The notes beneath the pieces were generated by a model, which made no database searches, had not been told where the DNA came from, and worked only from the letters and a program-made list of their open reading frames with translations. Positions 43,899 to 52,274 of a stretch of DNA of 54,104 bases are shown piece after piece (within the stretch, counting starts at the first letter, position 1; every line of letters begins with the position of its first letter). Source of the stretch: Methylococcales bacterium (GTDB taxonomy: Bacteria > Pseudomonadota > Gammaproteobacteria > Methylococcales > Methylomonadaceae). Both the position numbers and the translations under genes were made by a program. Where the stretch lies: contig JAUYBJ010000216.1 in NCBI GenBank assembly GCA_030693155.1, positions 1 to 54,104 on the forward strand, written 5' to 3'.

Positions 43899-44665
43899 TA
43901 ACCTATCGCCTCAATGTTAAAACTTTTGCCACACCGATTATTAAAACTTTCGGGTGCTTGCTGAATTAAATCCGCCAACGCCATATTGGCAGGAATATCT
44001 TTCGGCAGATTAATAAACACATCCACCAAGTTGCCGTCTCTATCACAGCCCAGATTCAACCGCTGACTGGCGCGTTTGCCGAACGACTTATCCACAATTT
44101 GCAAAAACGCAGCAGTGGATACCGTTTTGCCCGTGTTTTGTTTCATAAAATCCGCGATACCGTTATCGTTAAATTCTTTTACCAGGCGCGTCGCGGTTGC
44201 AAAATAACCATCCGCATCCCAATCGGTCTGACACGTTCCGTGTTTATACCATTCATGACGATCCAAACAACTGCCGCCTGCCACGCTGGGCATAATCTCA
44301 CCCAGATTTTTCACCGTCTCCGCTTTCATCGGCACGGGCGCGTAATCACAAAATGACTTAGCGGGTTTTTTATACTGCCCGCACGAACCATAATTAACAC
44401 CGCACTCGCGTTTATTCGGCCATAAACCATGCAGCGTAAAATGCGATGCCTGATACACCGTAGTATCAGTAATTTTGCATTCGGGTTTACCACGGTGCGA
44501 TTCACAAAACGCAGGCTGCCAACTGACCGCTAATTTATAACTGTCTTCTTTATTGGGTAATTGACAACTGGGGTCGGTTGGATAGTGGCGGCGGGCGGCG
44601 GCTTCATCAGAAACACAGGCGAGAGCGAATAGACTGGCAATGATAGTCACACGGTTTTTTTGCAT
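43895..44665 (-). CDS. RNase T2 family ribonuclease
   Basis: A 256-residue secreted endoribonuclease with a signal peptide (about residues 1-24, ending EAAA). Both conserved active sites are present: CAS I HFTLHGLWPN and CAS II DRHEWYKHGTC, with the catalytic His residues and Glu. It has nine or more Cys, consistent with periplasmic disulfides. Such enzymes, like E. coli RNase I, degrade RNA in the periplasm or outside the cell. It diverges from the lipocalin gene; the 110 nt between them hold both promoters. Confidence 0.92.
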   Translation of the reverse strand: MQKNRVTIIASLFALACVSDEAAARRHYPTDPSCQLPNKEDSYKLAVSWQPAFCESHRGKPECKITDTTVYQASHFTLHGLWPNKRECGVNYGSCGQYKKPAKSFCDYAPVPMKAETVKNLGEIMPSVAGGSCLDRHEWYKHGTCQTDWDADGYFATATRLVKEFNDNGIADFMKQNTGKTVSTAAFLQIVDKSFGKRASQRLNLGCDRDGNLVDVFINLPKDIPANMALADLIQQAPESFNNRCGKSFNIEAIGY

Positions 44666-44776
44666 TCGTAAATCTCCATTAAACGGCGAATGTTAAGCGT
44701 TAGTTTTTATAGCAATGGTAGCTTGCCATTACTACGAGTAAGATACAACTTGGTTTACTTAATGAGTGGAGACGAT

Positions 44777-45289
44777 ATGAACAAATTATTTATGGTACTG
44801 GTATTGTTATTGGCGGGCTGTACAGGACTGCCTGACAATGTACGCCCCGTTAATGATTTCAAAGCGGAAAAATATCTGGGCAAATGGTATGAAATTGCGC
44901 GACTGGATCAATCCTTTGAGCGCGGCTTGACACGCATCACAGCGGAATACAGTTTACGGGATGATGGCGGTTTAAAAGTGTTGAATCGCGGTTATTCACC
45001 CAGCGACAACAAATGGCAAGAAGCCGAAGGCAAAGCGTATTTTGTCGGCGATCCCACCCAAGCGCATCTGAAAGTATCCTTCTTCGGACCTATCTACGGC
45101 TCTTATATCGTCTTTGAACTCGACCGTGAAAATTATCAATACGCCCTCGTCTCAGGCCCTGATAAATCCTATTTATGGTTATTGGCACGAGAGCCGAAAA
45201 TCAAAGACGATATAAAAAAGACCCTGATAGCCAAAGCCGCTTCCCTAGGATTTGACACCAGCAAGTTGATTTTTGTCGATCAAAATTAA
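44777..45289 (+). CDS. blc: outer-membrane lipoprotein, lipocalin Blc family
   Basis: Start at MNKLFMVLVLLLAGC (44777), preceded by GTGGAG; Cys at residue 15 is the lipidation site. The lipocalin signature NDFKAEKYLGKWYEIARLD is followed by VKVSFFGPIYGSY-type and ALVSGPDKSYLWLLAR motifs. Blc binds lysophospholipids or fatty acids and helps maintain or repair the outer membrane. An upstream in-frame ATG at 44690 lacks the signal and is rejected. Confidence 0.93.
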   Translation: MNKLFMVLVLLLAGCTGLPDNVRPVNDFKAEKYLGKWYEIARLDQSFERGLTRITAEYSLRDDGGLKVLNRGYSPSDNKWQEAEGKAYFVGDPTQAHLKVSFFGPIYGSYIVFELDRENYQYALVSGPDKSYLWLLAREPKIKDDIKKTLIAKAASLGFDTSKLIFVDQN

Positions 45290-45294
45290 TGTTT

Positions 45295-45370
45295 CGTAGG
45301 TTCGGGTGTGGTACGAACCCCAACATTTTGTCGATGCTGTGCTGGGATTCGTGCCTCATCACAGCCTACG
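45295..45370. repeat. palindromic intergenic repeat
   Basis: CGTAGG...CCTACG ends with inner TGGTACGAACCCCA and CTGGGATTCGTGCC segments. It is related in style to the repeats at 22991 and 30049. It begins 5 nt after the lipocalin stop. Confidence 0.5.
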
Positions 45371-45380
45371 GGCTTACGGG

Positions 45381-46154
45381 TTAAATGAATTCGCTCTTTA
45401 TTTGTTTTAGCATTCTTTCTTTAAAATTTATAAGTGGCCGATTATCTATAGGCTCAGGATTAATAAATAAAATATTTTTGGAAAACTCTTTCTTTATAGA
45501 AAGTATCTCTGTTAGTGCAGGATCAACAACATCAATGTAGTATTTGAATAAGCTATCAATATCAACATTGTTAAAGAATTTCTGTGTATCTTCATTTTCA
45601 TGCAGAGCGGCTAAGTATTGGTGGGTATACTCTTGACGCATTAGAGCAGTTGCTATTTTACAAATTTCTGTATAGTCTCCATTAAAACTATCAAATGATA
45701 ATGTCCTGTTAAAATATGTTTTGTATATGAGCATATAAGCAACAGAATCAATACATCGTTTACAATTTGACATAATTTCATACGAACGTAAATCATCATC
45801 TGATAAATTTTTAATTGACTCATCAACGTAGAACATTCTAGCTATTTCTGGTTCTTCGATATCAAAGCAAACAGCCATAGTCACTTCAAGTTTTTCTATA
45901 TTTTCCAGAACTTGCCTTCGACATTCTCTGGCTTGTTCTTTTTTAGTTGGTTGTCCGGCTATCAAAAGTAATCTTTCATTGAAAGATATTTCCCATTCCT
46001 GCTCTATTCTTGGATTTTTTTCTTTTGCCAATTCAAAAATTTCTGGTAGAGAATCTGTCGCATATTTGAAAGATTTCTCTGAAGATTCTCGGAGATCAGA
46101 TATGCTGATTACTTTCTTAAATCTAGATAAAAAACGATCTGTAAAAAATGACAT
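45381..46154 (-). CDS. hypothetical protein, AT-rich
   Basis: A 257-residue soluble, mostly helical protein with no signal peptide or membrane segment. It has many Cys/Glu/Lys-rich helices (QARECRRQVLENIEKL, MSNCKRCIDSVAYMLI) and no motif I recognise. Its AT-rich codons and its place beside a mosaic of broken genes suggest acquired DNA. Confidence 0.6.
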   Translation of the reverse strand: MSFFTDRFLSRFKKVISISDLRESSEKSFKYATDSLPEIFELAKEKNPRIEQEWEISFNERLLLIAGQPTKKEQARECRRQVLENIEKLEVTMAVCFDIEEPEIARMFYVDESIKNLSDDDLRSYEIMSNCKRCIDSVAYMLIYKTYFNRTLSFDSFNGDYTEICKIATALMRQEYTHQYLAALHENEDTQKFFNNVDIDSLFKYYIDVVDPALTEILSIKKEFSKNILFINPEPIDNRPLINFKERMLKQIKSEFI

Positions 46155-46434
46155 TTCCTGCGCTCAAAATTATAGTGAACCCCATTGTCCAGACAATCTT
46201 TTGCCTGGTTTAAGATAGAACCCTGTCCAACCAACCGCAGCTGGTTGGCACTGCCCCAATTCCTCAGCGGGTAATGTTACTTCCCACTCACTACTGAACC
46301 TATCGAGAATCTTCGCACCGCCGCCTGTTGCCTTGAAGTACACCGCGTTAGCGAGTAGCCTGCATGGAGCTTGCGGAATGCGGGGCTTTTTGCGTGATGC
46401 TACGAAACTATTATTAGCAAGTAGCAGATCCAGC
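46155..46434. other. intergenic stretch, possibly decayed mobile DNA
   Basis: No convincing gene. A minus-strand frame (46170-46442, about 90 codons) ends in LPAEELGQCQPAAVGWTGFY then LKPGKRLSGQWGSL; nothing supports it as a protein family I know. The sequence CATTGTCCAGACAA near 46184-46197 resembles an insertion-sequence end, which is only a resemblance. Confidence 0.35.
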
Positions 46435-46506
46435 TTAATCAAACCAATTTTCTAACACTAAACCCTGAAAATTCTCAAAATCTGGTGTATTTCGAGTAAC
46501 CAACGC
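46435..46506 (-). pseudogene. VapC-type PIN toxin, C-terminal fragment
   Basis: Reading the minus strand gives WYALVTRNTPDFENFQGLVL then ENWFD and a TAA stop. The TRNTxDF pattern and the hydrophobic end are typical of the last ~25 residues of VapC toxins. The 5' side is cut by a palindromic repeat, and no antitoxin or upstream coding is left. Confidence 0.6.
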
Positions 46507-46520
46507 ATACCACGATGAAT

Positions 46521-46624
46521 GTTGGGGTTCGTAAGCTCACCCACAACCTACACACAAAAACCCAACGTAAGCGGTTACTGCCAGTTTTGTGGGTTGGGTT
46601 GGCAACAAGCCAACCCAACCCAAC
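46521..46624. repeat. palindromic intergenic repeat
   Basis: The block contains GTTGGGGTTCGTAAG near its left end and GGGTTGGGTTGGC / GCCAACCCAACCC as an inverted pair (46590-46619). It separates the VapC fragment from the ntrC fragment and is related to the repeat at 30049. Confidence 0.55.
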
Positions 46625-46627
46625 AAA

Positions 46628-46758
46628 GTAGAAAGCGTACTCATCGCCGCCGCCTTGTATTATACCCAAGGCAAACGCCACGAATCAGCATTATTGCTGG
46701 GTTATGGACGCAATACCCTGACGCGGAAAATTAAAGAGCTGGAATTGGATGTACCTTG
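46628..46758 (+). pseudogene. duplicated 3' end of ntrC
   Basis: The plus strand encodes VESVLIAAALYYTQGKRHES, continuing to ELELDVP and TGA. It differs from the C-terminus of NtrC (minus strand, 32215) at one residue (Tyr for Asp) over 43 codons, with several silent changes. It has no start or promoter of its own and only the Fis-type DNA-binding part. It probably came by duplication, or from a second ntrC-like gene, next to a repeat. Confidence 0.8.
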
Positions 46759-46908
46759 AAATAGCGCAATAGATGACCAATGTGTTAATGGTGTTCATCA
46801 TTTCGGCGGTTTAGGCGTATAACTCCGTTATGGCGTGAGCAAGTTGCATAAAGTGCCGCTCAGTCACATTAAACAACTAACTGGTAAACGGAAATAAGGA
46901 GCAGGGTA

Positions 46909-47388
46909 ATGATTAGCTTTAAAGAAACAGCAAAAATGGTCTTGTTGGCTGTGGGCTTAATACTGGTTCATGCTACACAAGCGGCAGATACGGTTAGTCC
47001 AGCAGGCTCAAACGGAAATAGTGATAAGCCCAGTGCAATGTATGTGCTGGGCGACAGTGGCCCAGAGGGTGGCAAAGTTTATTATGTCGATGCTTCGGGT
47101 CAGCATGGTCTGGAAGCGAAAGCAGCCGATGAGATGAATTCGCTAAGTTGGCTTGACGCGGTTACAGCGGCTGGTGCTTATGGCTCTGGTTGGCATTTAC
47201 CGACAAAGACTGAGTTAAAAGTGTTATATGAACACAGGAATGTGGTGGGTGGTTTTGCTAAAGACGACTATTGGAGTTCTACGGAGCTTGACATCAACAG
47301 CGCGTGGATTCAAGGTTTCGGCAATGGCGATCAGGATCGCTACAACAAATACAGTAAACTCAGTGCGCGTGCTGTTCGGGTTTTTTAA
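46909..47388 (+). CDS. secreted DUF1566 (Lcl C-terminal) protein
   Basis: A 159-residue protein, with an AGGAG-rich stretch (AAGGAGCAGGG) before the ATG. A signal peptide covers residues 1-25 (VLLAVGLILVHATQAA). The rest is one DUF1566 domain: GDSGPEGGKVYYVDASGQHG, WHLPTKTELKVLY, DDYWSSTE and the end SARAVRVF. The fold is related to C-type lectins and formylglycine-generating enzymes; it is likely a ligand-binding surface or periplasmic protein. The same domain type occurs in the island protein at 14559, with no close similarity between them. About 150 nt between the ntrC fragment and this gene hold nothing recognised. Confidence 0.78.
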   Translation: MISFKETAKMVLLAVGLILVHATQAADTVSPAGSNGNSDKPSAMYVLGDSGPEGGKVYYVDASGQHGLEAKAADEMNSLSWLDAVTAAGAYGSGWHLPTKTELKVLYEHRNVVGGFAKDDYWSSTELDINSAWIQGFGNGDQDRYNKYSKLSARAVRVF

Positions 47389-47422
47389 TACGTTTACTAT
47401 TGAGTAGTCCGCAATAAAGCCT

Positions 47423-47540
47423 TGTAGGTCGGAATAAGCCTGTTTGAGCGGGAGCGGAAACAGGCGTTTCCGACAAACTGTGTGCTTTGTCGGAAACGCC
47501 CGCCCTTGGCTACGCTTGGGCGGACTTATTCCGACCTACA
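47423..47540. repeat. 118-bp palindromic element
   Basis: TGTAGGTCGGAATAAG (47423-47438) is inverted at the right end as CTTATTCCGACCTACA (47525-47540). Internally GGCGTTTCCGACAAA / TTTGTCGGAAACGCC forms a second hairpin. The right end runs into the 3' end of the FAD-linked dehydrogenase gene; its TGTAG supplies the TAG stop. Confidence 0.8.
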
Positions 47541-48936
47541 CAAGCAACGGCAACATCTTGTCAGGATTCAATATACCTTTCGGGTCAAACTGCCGTTTAA
47601 TCGCCCGCATCAGTTCTATCGAATTGGCATCCAGTTCTCTATCAACAAAATCGCGTTTTTCGATACCGACACCGTGTTCACCTGACAGCGTACCGTTCAG
47701 CGACAGCACCAAGGAAAAAATTTCATCCAGACAGGCATGGGCTTTGTGGCTTTGTTCGGGGTCATCTGGGTCTAGCAATAAATTAACGTGGATGTTGCCG
47801 TTACCCGCATGACCGAAATTGACGATGGGCAGTTGATATTTTGTGGATAACTCATCTAAGCCCGTGATGAGCGCGGACATTTCGGTGACAGGTACGACTA
47901 CATCTTCATTGATTTTTTTCGGGGCGACTTTGCGTAATGCAGGGGACAGGGCTTTTCTGGTTTTCCACAACGCGGCAACTTCGGCTTCGGTTTTTGCGAG
48001 ACGTATATCCAGCAAGCCGTCATTGTGTGCGGCGGCGGCGACTTTTTCAGCGGCTAAATCTAAGCCATCGCGTTGTCCATCCACTTCTATCATTAACATC
48101 GCGCCTGCATTTTCAGGCAAATCGGTTTCGGTGTAATCCCGAATCATGTTAATGGCGTTACCGTCGATAAACTCCAGCGCACAGGGAATCACAGGTTGCG
48201 CCATAATCGCGGATACAGCTTTGGCGGCATCGGCGACGGTGTTATAAATCGCGCGTAGGGTTTTTTTCGCTTCGGGTAACGGGGTGAGTTTCAGCGTGGC
48301 TTCGGTAATAATTGCCAGTGTGCCTTCTGAGCCGATAAGCAAGCGCGTCAGGTCATAACCGACCACGCTTTTGCTGGTCACTACGCCGACTTTTATTTCT
48401 TTACCTGCCCCTGTGACCGCGCGTAAGCCGAGCGTATTTTCGCGCGGTGTGCCGTATTTAACGGCTTTCGGGCCTGCGGAGTTGTAGGCTAAATTACCGC
48501 CGATACTGCAAAATGCGGCACTGGTGGGATCAGGCGGCCAGAAAAAACCTTTGGTTTTTACGAGGTCTTGCACCTGTTGATTGGTCAAACCCATCTGCAC
48601 GGTGATGTAGCGATTATCAGGCGAAAATTCCAGCACTTTGGTCATGCGTTCCAGCGACATCACTACGCCGTGGTGTAACGGTACGGTCGCGCCCGTTGTG
48701 CCTGTGCCCCGTCCTCTGACTGTTAAGGCAATGCCGAATTGATAGCAGGCCTGCACCGCGCTGACCACTTGTTCATGCGTGGTGGGGAAAACCACCGCTT
48801 GCGGCAAACGGTGCAAGCGGCTGTTGTCGTAACCATACGCCCAGCAGTCTTCAGGGGTGCTGAGCAGTTCCTGCTGGCTGAATGCCTGCTTGAGCAAGGC
48901 TAAAAAATCAGCGGGTAGATTAGTCAAGGTATTCAA
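47536..48936 (-). CDS. FAD-linked oxidase, GlcD/D-2-hydroxyacid dehydrogenase type
   Basis: A 466-residue flavoprotein of the vanillyl-alcohol-oxidase family. FAD-binding PCMH part: VRGRGTGTTGATVPLHHGVV, WPPDPTSAAFCSIGGNLAYN and SKSVVGYDLTRLLIGSEGTL. C-terminal part: FGHAGNGNIHVNLL and GTLSGEHGVGIEKR, with the metal/substrate His residues. It oxidises a D-2-hydroxyacid such as glycolate or D-lactate; the exact substrate is unclear because no glcE/glcF or lactate permease is present. The last codons before the stop lie at a palindromic repeat. It overlaps the BON gene by 17 nt. Confidence 0.88.
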   Translation of the reverse strand: MNTLTNLPADFLALLKQAFSQQELLSTPEDCWAYGYDNSRLHRLPQAVVFPTTHEQVVSAVQACYQFGIALTVRGRGTGTTGATVPLHHGVVMSLERMTKVLEFSPDNRYITVQMGLTNQQVQDLVKTKGFFWPPDPTSAAFCSIGGNLAYNSAGPKAVKYGTPRENTLGLRAVTGAGKEIKVGVVTSKSVVGYDLTRLLIGSEGTLAIITEATLKLTPLPEAKKTLRAIYNTVADAAKAVSAIMAQPVIPCALEFIDGNAINMIRDYTETDLPENAGAMLMIEVDGQRDGLDLAAEKVAAAAHNDGLLDIRLAKTEAEVAALWKTRKALSPALRKVAPKKINEDVVVPVTEMSALITGLDELSTKYQLPIVNFGHAGNGNIHVNLLLDPDDPEQSHKAHACLDEIFSLVLSLNGTLSGEHGVGIEKRDFVDRELDANSIELMRAIKRQFDPKGILNPDKMLPLLV

Positions 48937-49504
48937 ACACAGTGATGATTTGTTTCACATTGGGTTGCAAGCGAGTGACGTTAATCACCACGTTGCCTTC
49001 TTCTCTGCTGACCCGTCCCATTAAATATACTACGCCGTTTTCCGTGACCACTTTCACCATGGCAGGATCAAAATTGAGCAAGGTGTGAATTTGTTGCAGG
49101 GCAGCGTTTACTTGCGCCGTCAACTGGGCATCATTGGCGCGGGTGGTGCTGTTGATGGGTTGGGCAATCACTAAACTGTCGCGTACCATTTTAACCTGTG
49201 GAATCACGCGCACGATGTCGAGAACGTTGGTTTTAACAGCTTCATTTGGCACTTCGCCCGTCAATAACGCCAAGCCATTATAGGCGTGCACATTGATATG
49301 ACTGCGGCTGATTAATTCCTGATTGTCTGCTAGTTCTTCCAGAGCGGCGCGTTCAATGCTTCTATCGCTGGCGATGATGTCAGGGGTGCGGCGGTCGGGT
49401 TTGGCAACTGATTGGCTGGTAGTTGAGTCATTTACGGGTGCGGTTTTACACGCAACCAACAATAGGCTATTGACTAGCAAAACCAGCCATAAAACGTAAC
49501 GCAT
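48920..49504 (-). CDS. BON-domain outer-membrane lipoprotein (DolP/YraP-like)
   Basis: A 194-residue lipoprotein with signal MRYVLWLVLLVNSLLLVAC (lipid Cys at 19). Two BON domains follow: one with SHINVHAYNGLALLTGEVP, and one with VKVVTENGVVYLMGRVSREE. DolP-type proteins bind anionic phospholipids and support outer-membrane integrity at division sites. It lies downstream of the SIS gene, the order yraN-diaA-dolP. Confidence 0.9.
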   Translation of the reverse strand: MRYVLWLVLLVNSLLLVACKTAPVNDSTTSQSVAKPDRRTPDIIASDRSIERAALEELADNQELISRSHINVHAYNGLALLTGEVPNEAVKTNVLDIVRVIPQVKMVRDSLVIAQPINSTTRANDAQLTAQVNAALQQIHTLLNFDPAMVKVVTENGVVYLMGRVSREEGNVVINVTRLQPNVKQIITVFEYLD

Positions 49505-49507
49505 GGG

Positions 49508-50095
49508 TTATCCTCCAAATAATTGTTGGTCAATCAAATCGCATAAACAATGCGTAATCAAAACATGAACTTCGTGTACGCGGGCAGGTGAGTGCGACGG
49601 TACGCGAATTTCTATATCAGTTTCTTTTAATAATGGGCTGATCCGTTCATCATGATTGCCCGATAAGGCAATCACCATCAAGCCCTTGTCATGTGCCGCC
49701 GTAATCACTTTAGCAAGACTGGCACTCGCGCCATTTGCGGTATACATCAGCAACACATCACCGCTTGCACCCAAGGCGCGCAGTTGTTTGGCATAGACAT
49801 CATCAAACGCATAATCCGTGGCAATGGCGGTAATGGTTGCCATGTCGGTGGTCAAGGGAATCACAGGCAGGGCAGGGCGCACACGGTCAAATTGATTCAG
49901 CATTGCCGATGAAAATAACTGCACACAGGTTGCCGAACGCCCATTACCGCAACACAGGATTTTTTTATCATTCAATAGCGAGGTTACCAGTCCCTGAGCG
50001 GCGTATTCAATGAACTCGCACAGATTGGTCATTGCATATTGATGAATTTGCAGGTGATCGGTGAAATGATTAATGATGCGGTCTTGTTGGCTCAT
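49508..50095 (-). CDS. diaA: SIS-domain phosphosugar isomerase-like protein (DiaA/GmhA)
   Basis: A 195-residue SIS-fold protein with KILCCGNGRSATCVQLFSSA, YAKQLRALGASGDVLLMYTA and ALSGNHDERISPLL. By position between yraN and the BON lipoprotein gene it corresponds to DiaA, which binds DnaA and aids replication initiation; sequence alone also fits phosphoheptose isomerase GmhA. It ends 3 nt before the next gene. Confidence 0.88.
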   Translation of the reverse strand: MSQQDRIINHFTDHLQIHQYAMTNLCEFIEYAAQGLVTSLLNDKKILCCGNGRSATCVQLFSSAMLNQFDRVRPALPVIPLTTDMATITAIATDYAFDDVYAKQLRALGASGDVLLMYTANGASASLAKVITAAHDKGLMVIALSGNHDERISPLLKETDIEIRVPSHSPARVHEVHVLITHCLCDLIDQQLFGG

Positions 50096-50115
50096 GGCGC
50101 GATGCTGGGCGGGGG

Positions 50116-50481
50116 TTAAAAAGCGTTTTGAATCCAGTCTATCTTGCCATTCCCCGACAAGGCGACGACATCAAAACGAATGGGTTTGTTGATTTTTTTG
50201 GTGGCTAAATAAATGTGCGTTGCAGCGATGATACGCGCTTGTTTGCTGTGCGTGACACTTTCTGCGGCACTGCCGTATTTATCGGTTTTCCGAAAGCGCA
50301 CTTCAATAATCACCACTGTATTGTCGTGCAGCATAATTAAATCGAGTTCGCCCTGCTTGCAGCGAAAATTACGCGCCACCGATTTCAGTCCCTGTTTCAG
50401 CAGAAAATCATGCGCCTGTTGTTCGGCATTTTCGCCGCGTAATAAATGCGCGGCTTTGGTTTTCAGTTCAGAAAATAACAC
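50116..50481 (-). CDS. yraN: YraN (UPF0102) nuclease-fold protein
   Basis: A 121-residue protein with the endonuclease-like core of UPF0102: ENAEQQAHDFLLKQGL, RNFRCKQGELDLIMLHDNT, VVIIEVRFRKTDKYGSAAESV and the C-terminal IRFDVVAL. Asp/Glu/Lys spacing resembles Holliday-junction resolvase folds. Its function is uncertain. LpoA and rsmI, its usual upstream neighbours, are missing. Confidence 0.92.
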   Translation of the reverse strand: MLFSELKTKAAHLLRGENAEQQAHDFLLKQGLKSVARNFRCKQGELDLIMLHDNTVVIIEVRFRKTDKYGSAAESVTHSKQARIIAATHIYLATKKINKPIRFDVVALSGNGKIDWIQNAF

Positions 50482-50483
50482 GC

Positions 50484-50726
50484 TTAGTGATTATCCAGCC
50501 ATTCTTGTGAATGCAAATCGTCTTCGTAGCTGTCATTGTGTTCCGCGTCACCGCGATAGCCTTCCGCGATAAACATGGATAAATCCATGCGCAAGGTTGC
50601 CAGCGCATCATTTAACTGTTTTGCCGCCTCGCCGTCAAAATTAGGCGCGAGAGTCGCCGCGCTATGATGTATCAACACGTCATAAAGTAATTTTGCTTGG
50701 TCTTCTGTATATTGCGGGTTATTCAT
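50484..50726 (-). CDS. small acidic hypothetical protein
   Basis: An 80-residue acidic soluble protein with no recognised domain: a helical region (QAKLLYDVLIHHSAATLAPN), then ALATLRMDLSMFIAEGYRGD and an Asp/Glu-rich tail. It is 2 nt upstream of yraN, so it begins the operon. The tight coupling supports it as a real gene. Confidence 0.65.
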   Translation of the reverse strand: MNNPQYTEDQAKLLYDVLIHHSAATLAPNFDGEAAKQLNDALATLRMDLSMFIAEGYRGDAEHNDSYEDDLHSQEWLDNH

Positions 50727-50919
50727 GTATCACCTTGTGAGTTGTTGCGGTAGGACAGGGCATTTTAGTGGTGGCAGGGTTTTATAGCAAACATAGCCGC
50801 TAACTAATTGATATTGCAGTAATGATGGGTACGTCACAAAACCGTCATTCAACGTTTAATAGACTGTCACAATTGCTTGTTATGCTGAATGCTTCGTAAC
50901 CTTAACGGAGTACGCTGTC

Positions 50920-51720
50920 ATGGCATTACACTATCGTTCAATTTGGATATCAGACACGCACTTAGGCACTAAAGGCTGTAAAGCCGAGCAACTCAGAGAT
51001 TTTCTTGATAACGTCGAGTGCGACACCTTGTATTTGGTGGGCGACATTATTGACTTATGGAAATTCAAATCAGGTCTTTACTGGCCGACACTGCACAATG
51101 ATATTGTGCAACGCATTTTCAGCAAAGCAAAAAAAGGCACGCGCGTCATCTACATTCCCGGCAATCATGATGAGCAATTACGCAAACACGTCGGTATGCA
51201 CTTTAACGGCGTAGAAATTCAACTGGAAGCCATTCACGAAACCAAAGACGGACGCAGATTTTTAGTGGTACACGGTGATGGCTTTGACAGCATCGTCTGT
51301 AACAATAAAAATTTAGCCTACATCGGCGGCGAAGTGTACGAAGTGTTATTAGACATGAACCGTTGGTTTAATCATCTGCGTCGGTTATTCGGCTACAACA
51401 GCCACTGGTCGCTATCGGCATTTTTAAAACACAAAGTGAAGAATATTATTCAGGTGATGGATAATTATCAGCACATTCTCAGTTTGGAAGCGCACAAAAA
51501 AAATGTCGATGGCATTATTTGCGGGCATATTCATCATGCCGATATTACGGAAATGGAATGCGGTAAAACTTATTGCAATTCAGGAGATTGGGTGGAAAGC
51601 TGCACCGCATTGGCAGAAAATGAAGCAGGGCAGATTTCTATTATTCGCTGGCTGGAAGAAAGCCAACACCTGTTGGATGAACAACTGGAGCGCGAAACCA
51701 ACTACCCGCAAGCAGCGTAA
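50920..51720 (+). CDS. UDP-2,3-diacylglucosamine diphosphatase-like metallophosphoesterase
   Basis: A 266-residue calcineurin-fold phosphoesterase. Metal ligands: SDTHLG (Asp, His), LVGDIIDLW (Asp), IPGNHDEQL (Asn, His), VVHGDGFD (His) and GHIHHAD (two His). It resembles the LpxH-type proteins that hydrolyse UDP-diacylglucosamine in lipid A synthesis but is slightly longer and of a different subgroup from E. coli LpxH, so the substrate is uncertain. GGAG precedes the ATG. Confidence 0.85.
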   Translation: MALHYRSIWISDTHLGTKGCKAEQLRDFLDNVECDTLYLVGDIIDLWKFKSGLYWPTLHNDIVQRIFSKAKKGTRVIYIPGNHDEQLRKHVGMHFNGVEIQLEAIHETKDGRRFLVVHGDGFDSIVCNNKNLAYIGGEVYEVLLDMNRWFNHLRRLFGYNSHWSLSAFLKHKVKNIIQVMDNYQHILSLEAHKKNVDGIICGHIHHADITEMECGKTYCNSGDWVESCTALAENEAGQISIIRWLEESQHLLDEQLERETNYPQAA

Positions 51721-51838
51721 CAGGCGCGACATTAAACAGTAGATGCAATCAAAATGCGCGGTAGTGCTAAAATACTACATCCCTACAGCTTACCAGTAAG
51801 CTGAATATGCGTATATCACACATGGTTGCTCTACTGTT

Positions 51839-52240
51839 ATGAATCCCGAAAAACCCAATCGCCCTAAAGTTAGTATTACCGAACATCCGTCACACGTTCC
51901 GCTCAGTAAAAGCAAAAAACTGGTGGCTATCGCCAACAAACACCCCACTGGTTTATCGCAATCACCACCCGCTGTCAAAGCCGAGTTATCCACAGGCTTA
52001 AAATCTGAGTTTGAACTCGCATTGCACCACGCCCAACAGCTGATTGATACGCGTATTAACGACATCATGCACAGCCTGCCACAAGGCAAGCGCAATAAAC
52101 TGTTCAGCTTTCGCTTTGGCTCAGTGGAAGCAATCAAAGCACTGGAACTGACAACGGCGTTCAAGAAATTAGACCTCAACGCCCAACACATCAATCTGCG
52201 GGTGTTAAAATCAGTCAATTATCACGGCGACAGTCTTTAA
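51839..52240 (+). CDS. hypothetical protein
   Basis: A 133-residue soluble basic protein. The first 65 residues are Pro/Lys/Ser-rich and probably disordered; a helical C-terminal part follows (EFELALHHAQQLIDTRINDI, FGSVEAIKALELTTAFKKLD). It is not recognised. It sits between two plus-strand genes in the same orientation, favouring this over an opposite-strand frame (51790-52218) covering the same DNA. The start has no strong ribosome binding site. Confidence 0.5.
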   Translation: MNPEKPNRPKVSITEHPSHVPLSKSKKLVAIANKHPTGLSQSPPAVKAELSTGLKSEFELALHHAQQLIDTRINDIMHSLPQGKRNKLFSFRFGSVEAIKALELTTAFKKLDLNAQHINLRVLKSVNYHGDSL

Positions 52241-52274
52241 CGCGCCGCTTTCCTTCCTTCTATTCATCGTCACT

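Noticed and set aside
46170-46442. 90-codon minus-strand frame
   Set aside because: No known domain, no clear ribosome binding site, and runs into a VapC fragment; listed only as intergenic material.
51790-52218. 142-codon minus-strand frame
   Set aside because: Covers the plus-strand hypothetical gene; flanking genes are on the plus strand and no features support the minus frame.
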